A stretch of DNA of 55,468 bases. Source: Candidatus Amesbacteria bacterium. GTDB lineage: Bacteria; Patescibacteriota; Microgenomatia; CAZETR01; Amesbacteraceae. Numbering within the stretch: position 1 is the stretch's first letter; each line of letters begins with the position of its first letter. The DNA lies in assembly GCA_027331445.1 (NCBI GenBank), contig DAHWUD010000004.1, positions 1 through 55,468 on the forward strand, given 5' to 3'. The position numbers were made by a program, and so were the translations under genes. Under the pieces are notes generated by a model, which searched no databases, was not told the origin of the DNA, and saw nothing but the letters and a program-made list of their open reading frames with translations. Positions 1 to 7,926 of this stretch are shown piece after piece.

Positions 1-2
1 GC

Positions 3-92
3 GAACTAAATAACCTGATAAATAATAACACAAGGGAGCTTCAGCAGATTGGCTTTCAACTTAATCAGTTAGGAATTATCCTTCAAGAATAA
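3..92 (+). CDS. 3' end of an unidentified protein (partial)
   Basis: An open frame runs in from the left window edge and ends at TAA 90-92. It encodes about 29 polar residues rich in Asn, Gln and Leu, plausibly the tail of a coiled coil. It converges on the HD-domain gene and overlaps its last codons by 24 bases. Nothing more can be said without the upstream sequence, and it could be a chance frame. Confidence 0.35.
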   Translation, partial: ELNNLINNNTRELQQIGFQLNQLGIILQE

Positions 93-749
93 AAGTTCAA
101 GCATCCAAGACAATAAATTTATTCTTTCGTTGTATCCTTGTTTGTCGCTTTTTTCTAAATCACTACCCAGTAAATCAGCATGCATTAAAAGAGTTAGCTC
201 AATTGCAACATCACCAACAGTCTCGTTAAATATTCTAAAATATTTTTCTTTGTCTTGATTTGCAATCATTAAATCAAGAATTTCTGAAATAAAACCGTGA
301 TATCTGACTATTCGCTCCACATATGATTCTGACTTATTATCTAAACCGAATCTTTCTGCAAAGTTTTTAACTCTTCCTGCTGCAATTAGGTCATGACCTG
401 GACATCCAGCCGTACCATCTGGCTTTTTAACGAGTACATCAGTTTTGGCTATGTCATGAAGTAATGTTGCAACCTTAAGAATGTTTTGTCTCGTTTGGCT
501 TCCAATTAGCTCTGACAAATAATTACTTAATACATCTTTTTGGGCAACTTCTGTATCTTTATATTCTAATATCGTTTCCAGACCAGCATAGACACCAATA
601 ACGTGGTCTAAAACGTTTTGGTTGTTATGCCACAGGCCATTTTCAGTTACTGTGGCCAATTTGTAGTATTCGGAAAATGAATCTAAATATGCTTTATCCT
701 TGAGCGATTTTGATGTCAGTTGTGATATGTCTATCAATTTAGTTTTCAT
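69..749 (-). CDS. HD-domain phosphohydrolase family protein
   Basis: 226 residues with the signature of the HD superfamily of metal-dependent phosphohydrolases: a His in 'NVLDHVIGV' (about residue 49), the HD doublet in 'LLHDIAK' (about 98), 'GHDLIAA' (about 119) and 'RYHGF' (about 150). These are the expected metal ligands. No second domain is visible, so the substrate (nucleotide, cyclic nucleotide or tRNA end) cannot be told. Upstream on the minus strand lies a TATACT -10-like hexamer and a GAGGGG purine run before the ATG. It is a single gene converging on a partial plus-strand frame. The family is clear; the role is unknown. Confidence 0.75.
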   Translation of the reverse strand: MKTKLIDISQLTSKSLKDKAYLDSFSEYYKLATVTENGLWHNNQNVLDHVIGVYAGLETILEYKDTEVAQKDVLSNYLSELIGSQTRQNILKVATLLHDIAKTDVLVKKPDGTAGCPGHDLIAAGRVKNFAERFGLDNKSESYVERIVRYHGFISEILDLMIANQDKEKYFRIFNETVGDVAIELTLLMHADLLGSDLEKSDKQGYNERINLLSWMLELLFLKDNS

Positions 750-788
750 TACTTACCCCTCTTTATAGTATACCTATTTTTATTTTTG

Positions 789-859
789 AGCGGGTAAGGG
801 GAATCGGACCCCTGTATACAGTTTGGAAAACTGTCGCTCTGCCATTGAGCTATACCCGC
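789..859 (-). tRNA. tRNA-Gly(TCC)
   Basis: The reverse complement folds as a cloverleaf: acceptor GCGGGTA pairs with TACCCGC, the anticodon stem ACAGT/ACTGT encloses loop TTTCCAA, and the T-arm carries the GTCCGATTC-type loop. Anticodon TCC reads glycine. The discriminator is T and CCA is not encoded. Confidence 0.95.
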
Positions 860-927
860 GAGCTTTGCGAGCGGGGATTAGGGCGCCAGCCCGCTTACCC
901 GCAAATCCTCATCTAAATTATATCAAG

Positions 928-999
928 TCGGGGAGGAGGGAATTGAACCCTCTACCTCTCGGTCCCAAACCGAGCGTTCTACCGATGAACTACACCCCG
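928..999 (-). tRNA. tRNA-Pro(TGG)
   Basis: On the minus strand the acceptor begins CGGGGTG, the anticodon stem CTCGG/CCGAG encloses loop TTTGGGA, and the T-arm holds GTTCAATTC. Anticodon TGG reads proline. One T-T mismatch sits in the acceptor stem. CCA is not encoded. It lies 68 bases from tRNA-Gly(TCC) on the same strand and may be co-transcribed with it. Confidence 0.93.
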
Positions 1000-1085
1000 T
1001 CTATCCAATTATAGATGATCGCCCCCGGTTTGCCACCCAACCCCCGCTCATTCCTATTAACTTCACCCAAACATACTTTTAACTC

Positions 1086-1484
1086 TCACCGACCATTTTG
1101 GTTTTCCTTTACAATTGCTTCTCCGAACCTGGGACAATACGCATTTAATCCTTGAGTAAAATGGCATCCCCGGCATGCACTCGACCCCCCGCGGTCCACC
1201 AGCGGATTGAAAACCACATTATACTTCCCCCGGTCATGGTCCACACACTGCATTCTTTTAAGGGTATACCACACCACCATGTAAGATACATTGGCCCTGG
1301 CCCCCAGCTCTTTCGGCGAAAACTCCCCCTTAGTTTTAAAAACTTCATCCGCTATCGCATAAAACCCTAACTGACCTTCACGACCACCCATAGCCCCTTT
1401 TACCATAAACCCCCGCCTCCAGTCAACCCTAATTATCCTTGTGCCGATGGCGGGACTATTCTCGAACCTGCCCACCTGGTTCAA
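1086..1484 (-). CDS. hypothetical protein, possible winged-helix with Cys cluster
   Basis: 132 residues. The middle ('EFSPKELGARANVSYMVVWYTLKRM', residues about 54-78) resembles a helix-turn-helix, and the C-terminus has a Cys group (CRGC followed by YCPRFGE), suggesting a small DNA-binding protein with a metal site. Internal Met codons at about residues 27 and 32 are alternative starts. I do not recognise a named family. It stands alone between the tRNAs and the membrane-protein gene. Confidence 0.45.
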   Translation of the reverse strand: MNQVGRFENSPAIGTRIIRVDWRRGFMVKGAMGGREGQLGFYAIADEVFKTKGEFSPKELGARANVSYMVVWYTLKRMQCVDHDRGKYNVVFNPLVDRGGSSACRGCHFTQGLNAYCPRFGEAIVKENQNGR

Positions 1485-1598
1485 AGATACAGTAGACGAA
1501 GCTAAATTGCTAAGATTTCAGCTTTCTCAGCTTAATTCGTTTTTAGCTTTAGTATATTAAAAAAGCTATCTCATCGACTCCGTCGGAGTTGTATTAAA

Positions 1599-2141
1599 TC
1601 AGGATCTGCGGTTTTTATCTCTCTGCTTTAACTTACATCCCAAATACCCTCCAACGGAGGTTTCCACCATAAGTAATGCCAGAGATGGAACGTTTTTAGG
1701 AATTGACCGAACGCTATCAAATAACTGCTGCGTACTTCTTGCCCTAGCCAGGCCAGCTGGATATCTTGGCCCATAAATTAGAGAAGTTGGCATCAGAATT
1801 ACAAACAAAAAGATCAACAATCTCAAAACAACTGATATGACAATCTCTGATACTCCTAGGCCCGCTCCGTAAAGATCCCCTTTTGTTCCAATTACAAAAC
1901 CAGTGACTCCTCCCGCAATCAATGAGGTTACAACTCCGATTAAACCTAAAAGTAAATAATAATTTGGGAACGGTTCCTGACTTATCCTAACCTTAAATTG
2001 TGTCACCGGCGTAATTCTCGCAAGTTCAGAAACAGCTCGAAAGGAAATGTACCTTGAAAGAATCCCTCCTGACAAGAGCACCATTAGACCAAGAAACATG
2101 CCAAATACTACTAACCGAAAATGGGGCCGCATCAACTTCAT
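1599..2141 (-). CDS. hypothetical multi-pass membrane protein
   Basis: 180 residues with three clear hydrophobic segments (about 10-30, 60-85 and 98-122) and a possible fourth near 150-168, ending in a basic tail. No family motif is recognised. It begins 47 bases after the stop of the patatin-like gene on the same strand, so the two probably form a transcription unit. A helper or immunity-like role is possible but is only guesswork from position. Confidence 0.5.
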   Translation of the reverse strand: MKLMRPHFRLVVFGMFLGLMVLLSGGILSRYISFRAVSELARITPVTQFKVRISQEPFPNYYLLLGLIGVVTSLIAGGVTGFVIGTKGDLYGAGLGVSEIVISVVLRLLIFLFVILMPTSLIYGPRYPAGLARARSTQQLFDSVRSIPKNVPSLALLMVETSVGGYLGCKLKQRDKNRRS

Positions 2142-2188
2142 TATTTACTTCAGAAAATGTATTGTCAAAAAATTAGCGATTAGCGTAG

Positions 2189-3013
2189 CTACGAGTTAAG
2201 ATAACATTCAAGTTCTTTGTTGTTTACTGTATCATCGTAGCCCTGCTTTACCGTTGCCTTTAGCGCTTTTTGACTACTTTCTAGCATTGACGCCTTGGGT
2301 GTGGTCGCAGGAGTCATGAGAAACATTAATTCTTTATAATCAAAATTCCTTAACCGGTTAAGTTCTGAATCGTAGTTTCGCTTGAAAGTTTTACTCATAG
2401 TATTAACCCATTGGTTCATAGCTGCATCCACTACGGGAGATGAATGGGAGGTGTCAAAAGTAACTATTTTTTCAGCACCCAACTGAGTTGCCTTTTCTAC
2501 GTTTGCGGCAATATTAGCGGACAGTCTAGTATCACAGTAGCTCGACTCACCAATCTGAATTTTTCTGCCATAAACTAACGGCATCGCTTTAGATGCCCTC
2601 ATAGCTTCAAAGACATTCTTGCTTCGGTCTCTATTTGAAAAATATTCCAACATTCCAGTCGCAATATTTGTCATGGGAATTAAAAAATCGATACGGGATT
2701 CATAAACTTTATCAGTCTGTAGTTGATCCTGCTTTTTAAAAACATCATCTATGAGGTAGTCAATATCAATAACTTTCCAAAAACGCCAGTAAGAAATGAA
2801 TTTATGTGTCGCTAACAGATTTTCCCAGATATTTCGAATTGATTTATATTGGCCGGAAACATAGTAAGCCATTGTTCCTGCGCTTCCAGAGCCCCCTATA
2901 ACTACGTCAGGATTAGTTAGTTTGAACTTATCAACCAGTCCCAAGATGCATCCCGCAGTGTAGCTACAAGTCACACCACCCCCTGAGGCGACAACGGCTA
3001 GTTTTTCCGTCAT
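2189..3013 (-). CDS. patatin-like phospholipase
   Basis: About 274 residues from the chosen start (MTEKLAVVASGGG). It has the patatin hallmarks: an N-terminal glycine-rich oxyanion loop 'ASGGGVTCSYTAG', the nucleophile elbow 'GGSGSAG' (GxSxG) and the catalytic Asp in 'YCDTRLSAN'. The family hydrolyses acyl esters of phospholipids through a Ser-Asp dyad. The frame stays open 65 codons upstream, but that stretch runs through tRNA-Leu(TAA). An extended -10 (TGGTAAAAT, 3021-3029) sits 7 bases before the chosen ATG, which supports this start and a nearly leaderless mRNA. The Asp motif is CDT rather than the common DG[GA]. Confidence 0.75.
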   Translation of the reverse strand: MTEKLAVVASGGGVTCSYTAGCILGLVDKFKLTNPDVVIGGSGSAGTMAYYVSGQYKSIRNIWENLLATHKFISYWRFWKVIDIDYLIDDVFKKQDQLQTDKVYESRIDFLIPMTNIATGMLEYFSNRDRSKNVFEAMRASKAMPLVYGRKIQIGESSYCDTRLSANIAANVEKATQLGAEKIVTFDTSHSSPVVDAAMNQWVNTMSKTFKRNYDSELNRLRNFDYKELMFLMTPATTPKASMLESSQKALKATVKQGYDDTVNNKELECYLNS

Positions 3014-3087
3014 ACGGCCAATTTTACCAGTTTCGCACTTTTTTGTACTGAAACTACCTAAATTACCAATCGACACCATCCCCCTTG

Positions 3088-3170
3088 TGCCGAGGGCGGG
3101 ACTCGAACCCGCATGAACTTGCGCTCGAGGGCTCTTAAGGCCCTTGCGTATACCATTTCGCCACCTCGGC
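3088..3170 (-). tRNA. tRNA-Leu(TAA)
   Basis: Class II tRNA with a long variable arm. Acceptor GCCGAGG pairs with CCTCGGC, the anticodon stem AGGGC/GCCCT encloses loop CTTAAGA, and the T-loop is GTTCGAGTC. Anticodon TAA reads leucine. CCA is not encoded. It lies 11 bases downstream of tRNA-Leu(GAG) on the same strand. Confidence 0.95.
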
Positions 3171-3181
3171 AGATTAAAAAG

Positions 3182-3265
3182 TGCCGGGAAGAGGACTTGA
3201 ACCTCCACGCCATTTCTGGCACACGTACCTCAAACGTGCCTGTATACCAATTTCAGCATCCCGGC
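3182..3265 (-). tRNA. tRNA-Leu(GAG)
   Basis: Class II tRNA: acceptor GCCGGGA/TCCCGGC, anticodon stem CACGT/ACGTG around loop TTGAGGT, long variable arm, T-loop GTTCAAGTC. Anticodon GAG reads leucine. The stop codon of the broken homing endonuclease gene (3266-3268) abuts its 5' end, so the endonuclease relic ends exactly where the tRNA begins. Confidence 0.95.
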
Positions 3266-3889
3266 TTACCTCTCCATTATATCTAATGCTTGCTCAATTT
3301 TGTATCTTTTCCGAGCTAAACATGAAACCTTACCATAATAAAGAACCTTATATAATTGACTTGATGCATGCTTCGCATACATTAAATGATATGCAGATCT
3401 TCCACTATACTTTATAGCCCCTTTAATTCCGTATAACTTCTCCACCATATTTTTAATCCAAACTAAATGATCCCTGCTTGCCGAGATAAAACCAATGTAT
3501 AGCATAAAACTCGACTTCACCTCTTATCCCAATATGAATAAGAAAACCCATCCCCGTCTGAGTGGCCTCTTAAAAAGTCAGCCAAATATCTCTCAGGAAC
3601 TTAAGATTGCACCAAGAGTTTTGGACTTGTGGGGATGAAGACCAATTTTTACTAAAAATCTATATAATTTGACATCTCCGAACTCAACCCGGAAATACGA
3701 TTCGGAAGCATTCTTCCTCCCACTAAACTTCAACCCTATTTTATTCTTGAGCCTTAAAATTCTTCTAAAGGTTTCCACTTGCTCAAGATTTTTTGATGTA
3801 AAGTCAATATGTCTCCCATCCTTTGACAAGCAACCATCAGTCGTGATTAAACCTAAGACATAACCCCTATTCTGCGACCAATATATGCA
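3266..3889 (-). pseudogene. LAGLIDADG homing endonuclease, frameshifted
   Basis: Three minus-strand frames join into one LAGLIDADG-type protein. First motif region: 'YVLGLITTDGCLSKDGRHIDFTSKN' (about 3778-3860). Then 'IGLHPHKSKTLGAI'. After a one-base gain near 3600 comes 'VPERYLADFLRGHSDGDGFSYSYWDKR', holding the second acidic motif FLRGHxDGDG. After a one-base loss near 3520 comes the C-terminal part 'KSSFMLYIGFISASRDHLVWIKNMVEKLYGI'. No in-frame start codon precedes the first motif. At least two frameshifts plus a lost start make it dead unless these are assembly errors. The family consists of selfish site-specific nucleases that home into introns or intergenic sites. Confidence 0.75.
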
Positions 3890-3952
3890 TCATCAAGTAT
3901 ATAGCGGCTACCATAAACTTATCAGTATAACCATGCTAAAATAATCATATCC

Positions 3953-4035
3953 GGGCGGATGGTGAAATGGTATACACGCTAGCTTCAGGAGCTAGTGGTC
4001 GCAAGACCGTGGAGGTTCAACTCCTCTTCCGCCCA
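3953..4035 (+). tRNA. tRNA-Leu(CAG)
   Basis: Class II tRNA: acceptor GGGCGGA/TCCGCCC, anticodon stem CTAGC/GCTAG around loop TTCAGGA, variable arm TGGTCGCAAGACCGTGG, T-loop GTTCAACTC. Anticodon CAG reads leucine. It lies 11 bases upstream of tRNA-Val(TAC) and probably shares its transcript. Confidence 0.95.
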
Positions 4036-4046
4036 CAAAAAAACGG

Positions 4047-4119
4047 GGTCGCTTAGCTCAGTTGGTAGAGCGCTTCATTTACACTGAAGATGTCGGGGGT
4101 TCAAGTCCCTCAGCGACCA
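4047..4119 (+). tRNA. tRNA-Val(TAC)
   Basis: Acceptor GGTCGCT pairs with AGCGACC, D-arm GCTCAGTTGGTAGAGC, anticodon stem CTTCA/TGAAG around loop TTTACAC, T-loop GTTCAAGTC. Anticodon TAC reads valine. It is the last complete tRNA before the broken tRNA-Phe copy at 4177. Confidence 0.96.
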
Positions 4120-4140
4120 CCAGTCTGATAAAATATCCCT

Positions 4141-4166
4141 TGCCGAGAAAATTAGATCTCGGCACC
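4141..4166 (+). repeat. hairpin made of the two tRNA-Phe acceptor strands
   Basis: TGCCGAGA, 8 bases, then TCTCGGCA forms a perfect 8-bp stem. The two arms are exactly the acceptor-stem ends of the tRNA-Phe gene (TGCCGAGA and TCTCGGCA). It could be a collapsed tRNA remnant left by earlier integration and excision, or a processing or terminator hairpin after tRNA-Val. No T-run follows, which argues against a classical terminator. Confidence 0.5.
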
Positions 4167-4176
4167 GTTTCACTCT

Positions 4177-4247
4177 GCCGAGATAGCCAAGTTGGTCACG
4201 GCGGGCGCCTGAAGAGCGGAAAAACTCAGTTCGCTCCCTCTTAGGCA
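4177..4247 (+). pseudogene. broken tRNA-Phe copy, left attachment site candidate
   Basis: Positions 4177-4218 match 40 of 42 bases of the intact tRNA-Phe(GAA) at 14111-14152, covering the acceptor 5' strand, D-arm and anticodon arm. Beyond the anticodon stem the likeness drops sharply, although TTCG and CCxT stretches of the T-arm can still be aligned. The anticodon stem loses two pairs (GGCGC against GCGGA) and the acceptor cannot close, so this copy cannot work. It lies 88 bases before the first integrase start, as expected for an int-proximal attachment site. Confidence 0.75.
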
Positions 4248-4305
4248 AAATTCAGCAGATTTTGGAAACTTATTAGCAAAAAATCCATCGGGTTAACGAC
4301 TGTCC

Positions 4306-5295
4306 ATGTCGTTATCTGATGTAACTTGGCCGGAGCTCCGGATATTCTTATTAAACGACCGGAAAATGTCGAACCGGGATTCTTCTGTCTACGCACTAAA
4401 AAGTAGGTTCAAAAAACTTTCCGAATACTTTAAGGAAACAGATTTTAACCGCATAACATTTACCAATTTTATAAGTTGGTTAAAAGACAAAAAGTACTCG
4501 GCGAGCTATATTAACAACTTTATAAAATTGGCCAAAAGTGTAGAACAATATTTACAGGTATTTAGGGGCAGAAGTAGAGAATTAGACGACTTTACATATT
4601 TCAGGGAAAACCGCCAATGGTTAGGAGAAACGCTAGGCCCGGAGGAGATTAAACAATTAGCTGAAGTTAATATCCCTTATGGAAAATTCAGTGAATACCT
4701 CAATAAAAGAAATGGTGTCCTGGTCATGCTTCTGGGGACCACTGGATGCCGTATTTCTGAAGCTTTAGACCTCACATTTCCAGATGTGAGAGGGGAACCC
4801 CCTTTTCTGGTCTTCAGAGATACCAAGAATGGTGACGACAGGGCCGTACCTATTACCAGAAGCCTGTACGAGGCGATTCTAGCCTTGCCCAGGCACGAGA
4901 GGTATACATTTGTATCCGCCCGGCATGGCCGTAGGTTAAACGTGCCTGAAATTAACTCCGACCTTAAAAAGCGCGCGTCTGCGTGTGGAATTAAAAAAAG
5001 GGTGTTCTGCCATCAATTCCGCCATAGCTACATATCAACCATGAGGGAGTGCGGCGTGGATGTCTTGGACATTGCCAAACTTGTTGGTCATCGAAATCTT
5101 GCTACCACTATGCGTTACAGTCACTCAAACATCGAATATTACGCAAATGTTATTCTGGCCCACCCACTCATTCATCAGGAAATGAGTTTACCTCAGAAGA
5201 TAAATAAAATAATTGATAAAGTCAGGAAAGAGGGAACTTTGATTTCCTCAAACCTTAACGGAAATGAACTATCCGTAACTATCCAGCTATCCTGA
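4306..5295 (+). CDS. tyrosine recombinase / integrase (first)
   Basis: 329 residues. An N-terminal SAM-like DNA-binding domain (about 15-100) precedes a catalytic domain holding the expected pentad: Arg in 'TGCRISEAL' (about 145), Lys in 'RDTKNGDDR', 'HQFRHSYIS' (HxxR, about 244), 'LVGHRN' and the nucleophile Tyr in 'TMRYSH'. All residues look present, so the enzyme should be active. It is the gene nearest the left attachment candidate and points into the element. A tail of about 55 residues beyond the catalytic Tyr is longer than in XerC/D. It probably integrates or excises the element at tRNA-Phe. Confidence 0.88.
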   Translation: MSLSDVTWPELRIFLLNDRKMSNRDSSVYALKSRFKKLSEYFKETDFNRITFTNFISWLKDKKYSASYINNFIKLAKSVEQYLQVFRGRSRELDDFTYFRENRQWLGETLGPEEIKQLAEVNIPYGKFSEYLNKRNGVLVMLLGTTGCRISEALDLTFPDVRGEPPFLVFRDTKNGDDRAVPITRSLYEAILALPRHERYTFVSARHGRRLNVPEINSDLKKRASACGIKKRVFCHQFRHSYISTMRECGVDVLDIAKLVGHRNLATTMRYSHSNIEYYANVILAHPLIHQEMSLPQKINKIIDKVRKEGTLISSNLNGNELSVTIQLS

Positions 5296-6936
5296 TTACC
5301 TAAAAGCAATAGTCGAAGCGATGGTCTCTAACACAGGCACGTCAGTTCCTTGTCCCACTATGTCAATTAAATTTATGCCATTGCTGACCAAAATATCACT
5401 CACATTCGCCGGAGACGCTATTGCCACCTCCACCGCAATTTTATTACCCAATACTTTATCCTCAAATAATACCTGTTCCCCGCCGCCACCCGCTCCATAC
5501 CCAAAATGGTTTAGGTACCACAATTTCGCAGAGTCTCCTTTATCGTAGTCATCAGCCATAATTAAATCAGGACTGCTGTACGTATCGTTTCCCCTGTTAG
5601 TCTTCAGTTCTAATTGTATTTCCTTCGCACCTGACATAGTCGCATTAAAGATGTCGGCCGGATACTTAACACTGAAAAAACTATTATTAATACTTGCCCA
5701 GCCAAGGATCGGTAATAGTCTTGAATTAGTACCGGTATCTGGTACCAACGCCTCTCCAAAATTGAATGTGTTCAAAATTTGAGCAAATAACTGCTTCTTT
5801 TGCTGCAGGGCAACCTTGTCCCAAGCCGATAAAGTAATTTTATATAGTTTTTTATTCCTCAAGGCTAAAACTTCATCGTTATACACTCTGACATTACCCG
5901 CTACTGCTGAAAAGTCATAAGTTATTTCATATCCATTGAGGGTCGAGAATACGACTGCGTAAGCATTAGTATACCGATCCCGCACCGGTTCTGAATCTAA
6001 ATACTCATTCAGAGATTTCCAGTTTACATCCGGCTCAACACTTACGTTTAACCACACATCACCTTGACTTAAAAATTTGGGACCGTTACCGCCATTTCCA
6101 GCCGACGGTGCCAAATATATCCCTGCGTCAGATGTCCGTTGAAACTTAAAATAATCTTTAGAATAATTAAACGAAAACCCGTATTTATCATTTTTGTACA
6201 TTTCCAAGTTAGGTATCTCTGCCGCACCCCATATAAATTGAAAGGACGAAATTAGCTGGTTAAATAATTGTATCGAAGCAGCATTTGCATTGTCGCAATC
6301 AAATTCGATAAATTTAGCTGGGTTATTAGGTATCGGTATGAAAACCGATATCTGGTTATTTGCTGTAACCACGTAGTAATATTGTTTCAGGTTTGCACTT
6401 GATTTATTCTCAATACTTTTAATCGGTTGTGGAGGACAAACTCCCGCATTTGGATTACCTGTACAGTCTGTACCGGGCCCCTGTGCCCTTTGTATGGCCT
6501 CCTGCTGCGGCGTCAGCGTTGGATCTCGTGTCCAAACAATAATATTAAGATATGGAGAAGCACTACCTCCTTTTACGGAACCGCCGCCAACAACTTGGTC
6601 TGCAGATTCTTTATTAATCTGCCAGATTGGAGGGTAGTCAAACCGGTAGCCCCATTTTGAATCTGTATACGTTTTCCAATTTGCAGTCTGGTCAGAAGCG
6701 GGGATAAGAGTTGGAACGATAGGAGTCGGGGTTGTAGCTAATAAATTGGTGGGAAAGGATACACGCTTCTTTAAAAAAAGCCACCATCCACAAATTAATA
6801 TCAAAAAGAATCCTATCAGCAAAACCCACAACCATTTAGGATAATCTATTTTAGGTATGGTAATAACCATTTGTCGCGATGTTTGATCGGAAAGAGTTTC
6901 TGTAGGTGTGTCACCTATTTGCTGGTCAATTTTCAT
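5296..6936 (-). CDS. membrane-anchored protein with three PsbP-like repeats
   Basis: 546 residues. One transmembrane helix (about 35-55, 'WLWVLLIGFFLILICGWWLFL') is followed by a Thr/Pro-rich linker and three related extracytoplasmic modules. Each opens with an aromatic-rich motif such as 'YTDSKWGYRFDYPP', 'YKNDKYGFSFNYS' or 'INNSFFSVKYP', as in PsbP-like or DUF4367-type folds. Function is unknown; in this position it is cargo of the element. Its start overlaps the stop of the upstream gene by 4 bases (ATGA), so the two are translationally coupled on the minus strand, opposite to the element's other genes. Confidence 0.6.
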   Translation of the reverse strand: MKIDQQIGDTPTETLSDQTSRQMVITIPKIDYPKWLWVLLIGFFLILICGWWLFLKKRVSFPTNLLATTPTPIVPTLIPASDQTANWKTYTDSKWGYRFDYPPIWQINKESADQVVGGGSVKGGSASPYLNIIVWTRDPTLTPQQEAIQRAQGPGTDCTGNPNAGVCPPQPIKSIENKSSANLKQYYYVVTANNQISVFIPIPNNPAKFIEFDCDNANAASIQLFNQLISSFQFIWGAAEIPNLEMYKNDKYGFSFNYSKDYFKFQRTSDAGIYLAPSAGNGGNGPKFLSQGDVWLNVSVEPDVNWKSLNEYLDSEPVRDRYTNAYAVVFSTLNGYEITYDFSAVAGNVRVYNDEVLALRNKKLYKITLSAWDKVALQQKKQLFAQILNTFNFGEALVPDTGTNSRLLPILGWASINNSFFSVKYPADIFNATMSGAKEIQLELKTNRGNDTYSSPDLIMADDYDKGDSAKLWYLNHFGYGAGGGGEQVLFEDKVLGNKIAVEVAIASPANVSDILVSNGINLIDIVGQGTDVPVLETIASTIAFR

Positions 6937-7844
6937 TGTTTTGAAATTTCACAGGCAACCTTAATTACCTCATTTGGGTGGTCAAATTTGACGGAATCAT
7001 TAATATGATGAAATGGGTCGCTGCTACTGATTACTATAATGCCGGCTTTGGTAACATAGGCATAATACCAGGGCCGTCCCGTACGGAAATCCGCAACTTG
7101 ATAATAGGGAAGATGTTGTAAAACAGTAAAGTTCTCGATCGGACAAAAAATCTCGTCAACTGGCTCACCAGGATCAGGTGAAACTATCCACTTATTATTA
7201 AATTTATCGTATTTAAGATTTTCAGAATAAGCTCCATTATTTAAACTTGAGGAAAAGTTTGCAGTGTCACTGGATACTGAAACCCAGTCCATGTCCGGAG
7301 ACAAGTCGTAATAATAATTAAAACTAAACCCAAATTGATCGTTACGGTATTGTTTTAATTCAAGTGTAGGATCAGGGCTGGATGCGGGAGGAGATATGAG
7401 ATTTTTGGGGGCTGGATTCGCATAGCCAGCAGCCCGCTCCTTAGCTAAACGGTCTTCAATGGCCTGTTTTTCAGGAGGTAATGAAGACAGACTATAAATC
7501 GGAGAAATAACGCTTAGCATCGAAGAAAAAATATTTAAAATTCCTAATAGTAAAATAACTATTAAGGTTATTGTTCCCAACTTAAACAACTTATTGCTTG
7601 GCGTTTTGCTAAAGGCCAGCTTCATTCCCAGAAATATTATCCCAGCCGAAACTATGGCTGCAACAACAACTAAATACGGGTAAATCCGGGTGAACAAGGG
7701 TAATTGTGCATTAAAATCCTGATATAAAGTATTCAGCTTAGGATAGACAAAAAATAACATAAGAATTTGTTGAATCAAACCGACCGAACCAAAAATCAAA
7801 TCTAACCACCCCACTACTTTATATTTCACAATTAAATAATACAC
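6933..7844 (-). CDS. membrane protein with C-terminal PsbP-like module
   Basis: 303 residues. Three to four hydrophobic segments in the N-terminal 130 residues (about 12-33, 52-75, 88-112) are followed by a linker and one module beginning 'YRNDQFGFSFNYYYDLS', the same motif as in the three repeats of the next gene. The two proteins therefore probably act together at the cell surface. It is first in a two-gene minus-strand operon and diverges from the second integrase. No enzymatic motif is seen. Confidence 0.55.
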   Translation of the reverse strand: MYYLIVKYKVVGWLDLIFGSVGLIQQILMLFFVYPKLNTLYQDFNAQLPLFTRIYPYLVVVAAIVSAGIIFLGMKLAFSKTPSNKLFKLGTITLIVILLLGILNIFSSMLSVISPIYSLSSLPPEKQAIEDRLAKERAAGYANPAPKNLISPPASSPDPTLELKQYRNDQFGFSFNYYYDLSPDMDWVSVSSDTANFSSSLNNGAYSENLKYDKFNNKWIVSPDPGEPVDEIFCPIENFTVLQHLPYYQVADFRTGRPWYYAYVTKAGIIVISSSDPFHHINDSVKFDHPNEVIKVACEISKQ

Positions 7845-7885
7845 CTCACTACTGACAATTTAGCAATGTTTGCGAAAAACATACC

Positions 7886-7914
7886 TTGACCAGCATAGTA
7901 ATAAGTTGTAATAT
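7886..7914 (+). promoter_or_regulatory. promoter for the second integrase gene
   Basis: TTGACC (7886-7891), 17 bases, TAATAT (7909-7914). Transcription would start about 6 bases before the ATG at 7927. It lies in the divergent gap between the cargo operon and the integrase. Confidence 0.6.
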
Positions 7915-7926
7915 GATGTTGAAACC

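Noticed and set aside
823-1014. 63-aa plus-strand frame
   Set aside because: It is an artefact across tRNA-Gly(TCC) and tRNA-Pro(TGG).
1441-1484. tRNA-like stretch (GCCGATGGCGGGACTATTCT...)
   Set aside because: It resembles a tRNA 3' end on the minus strand, but no cloverleaf can be built; probably chance.
2189-3208. Longer patatin-like frame starting at 3208
   Set aside because: The extra 65 codons overlap tRNA-Leu(TAA), and a promoter lies 7 bases before the internal ATG.
3181-3417. 78-aa plus-strand frame
   Set aside because: It lies antisense to tRNA-Leu(GAG) and the endonuclease relic.
4062-4244. 60-aa plus-strand frame
   Set aside because: It reads through tRNA-Val and the broken tRNA-Phe.
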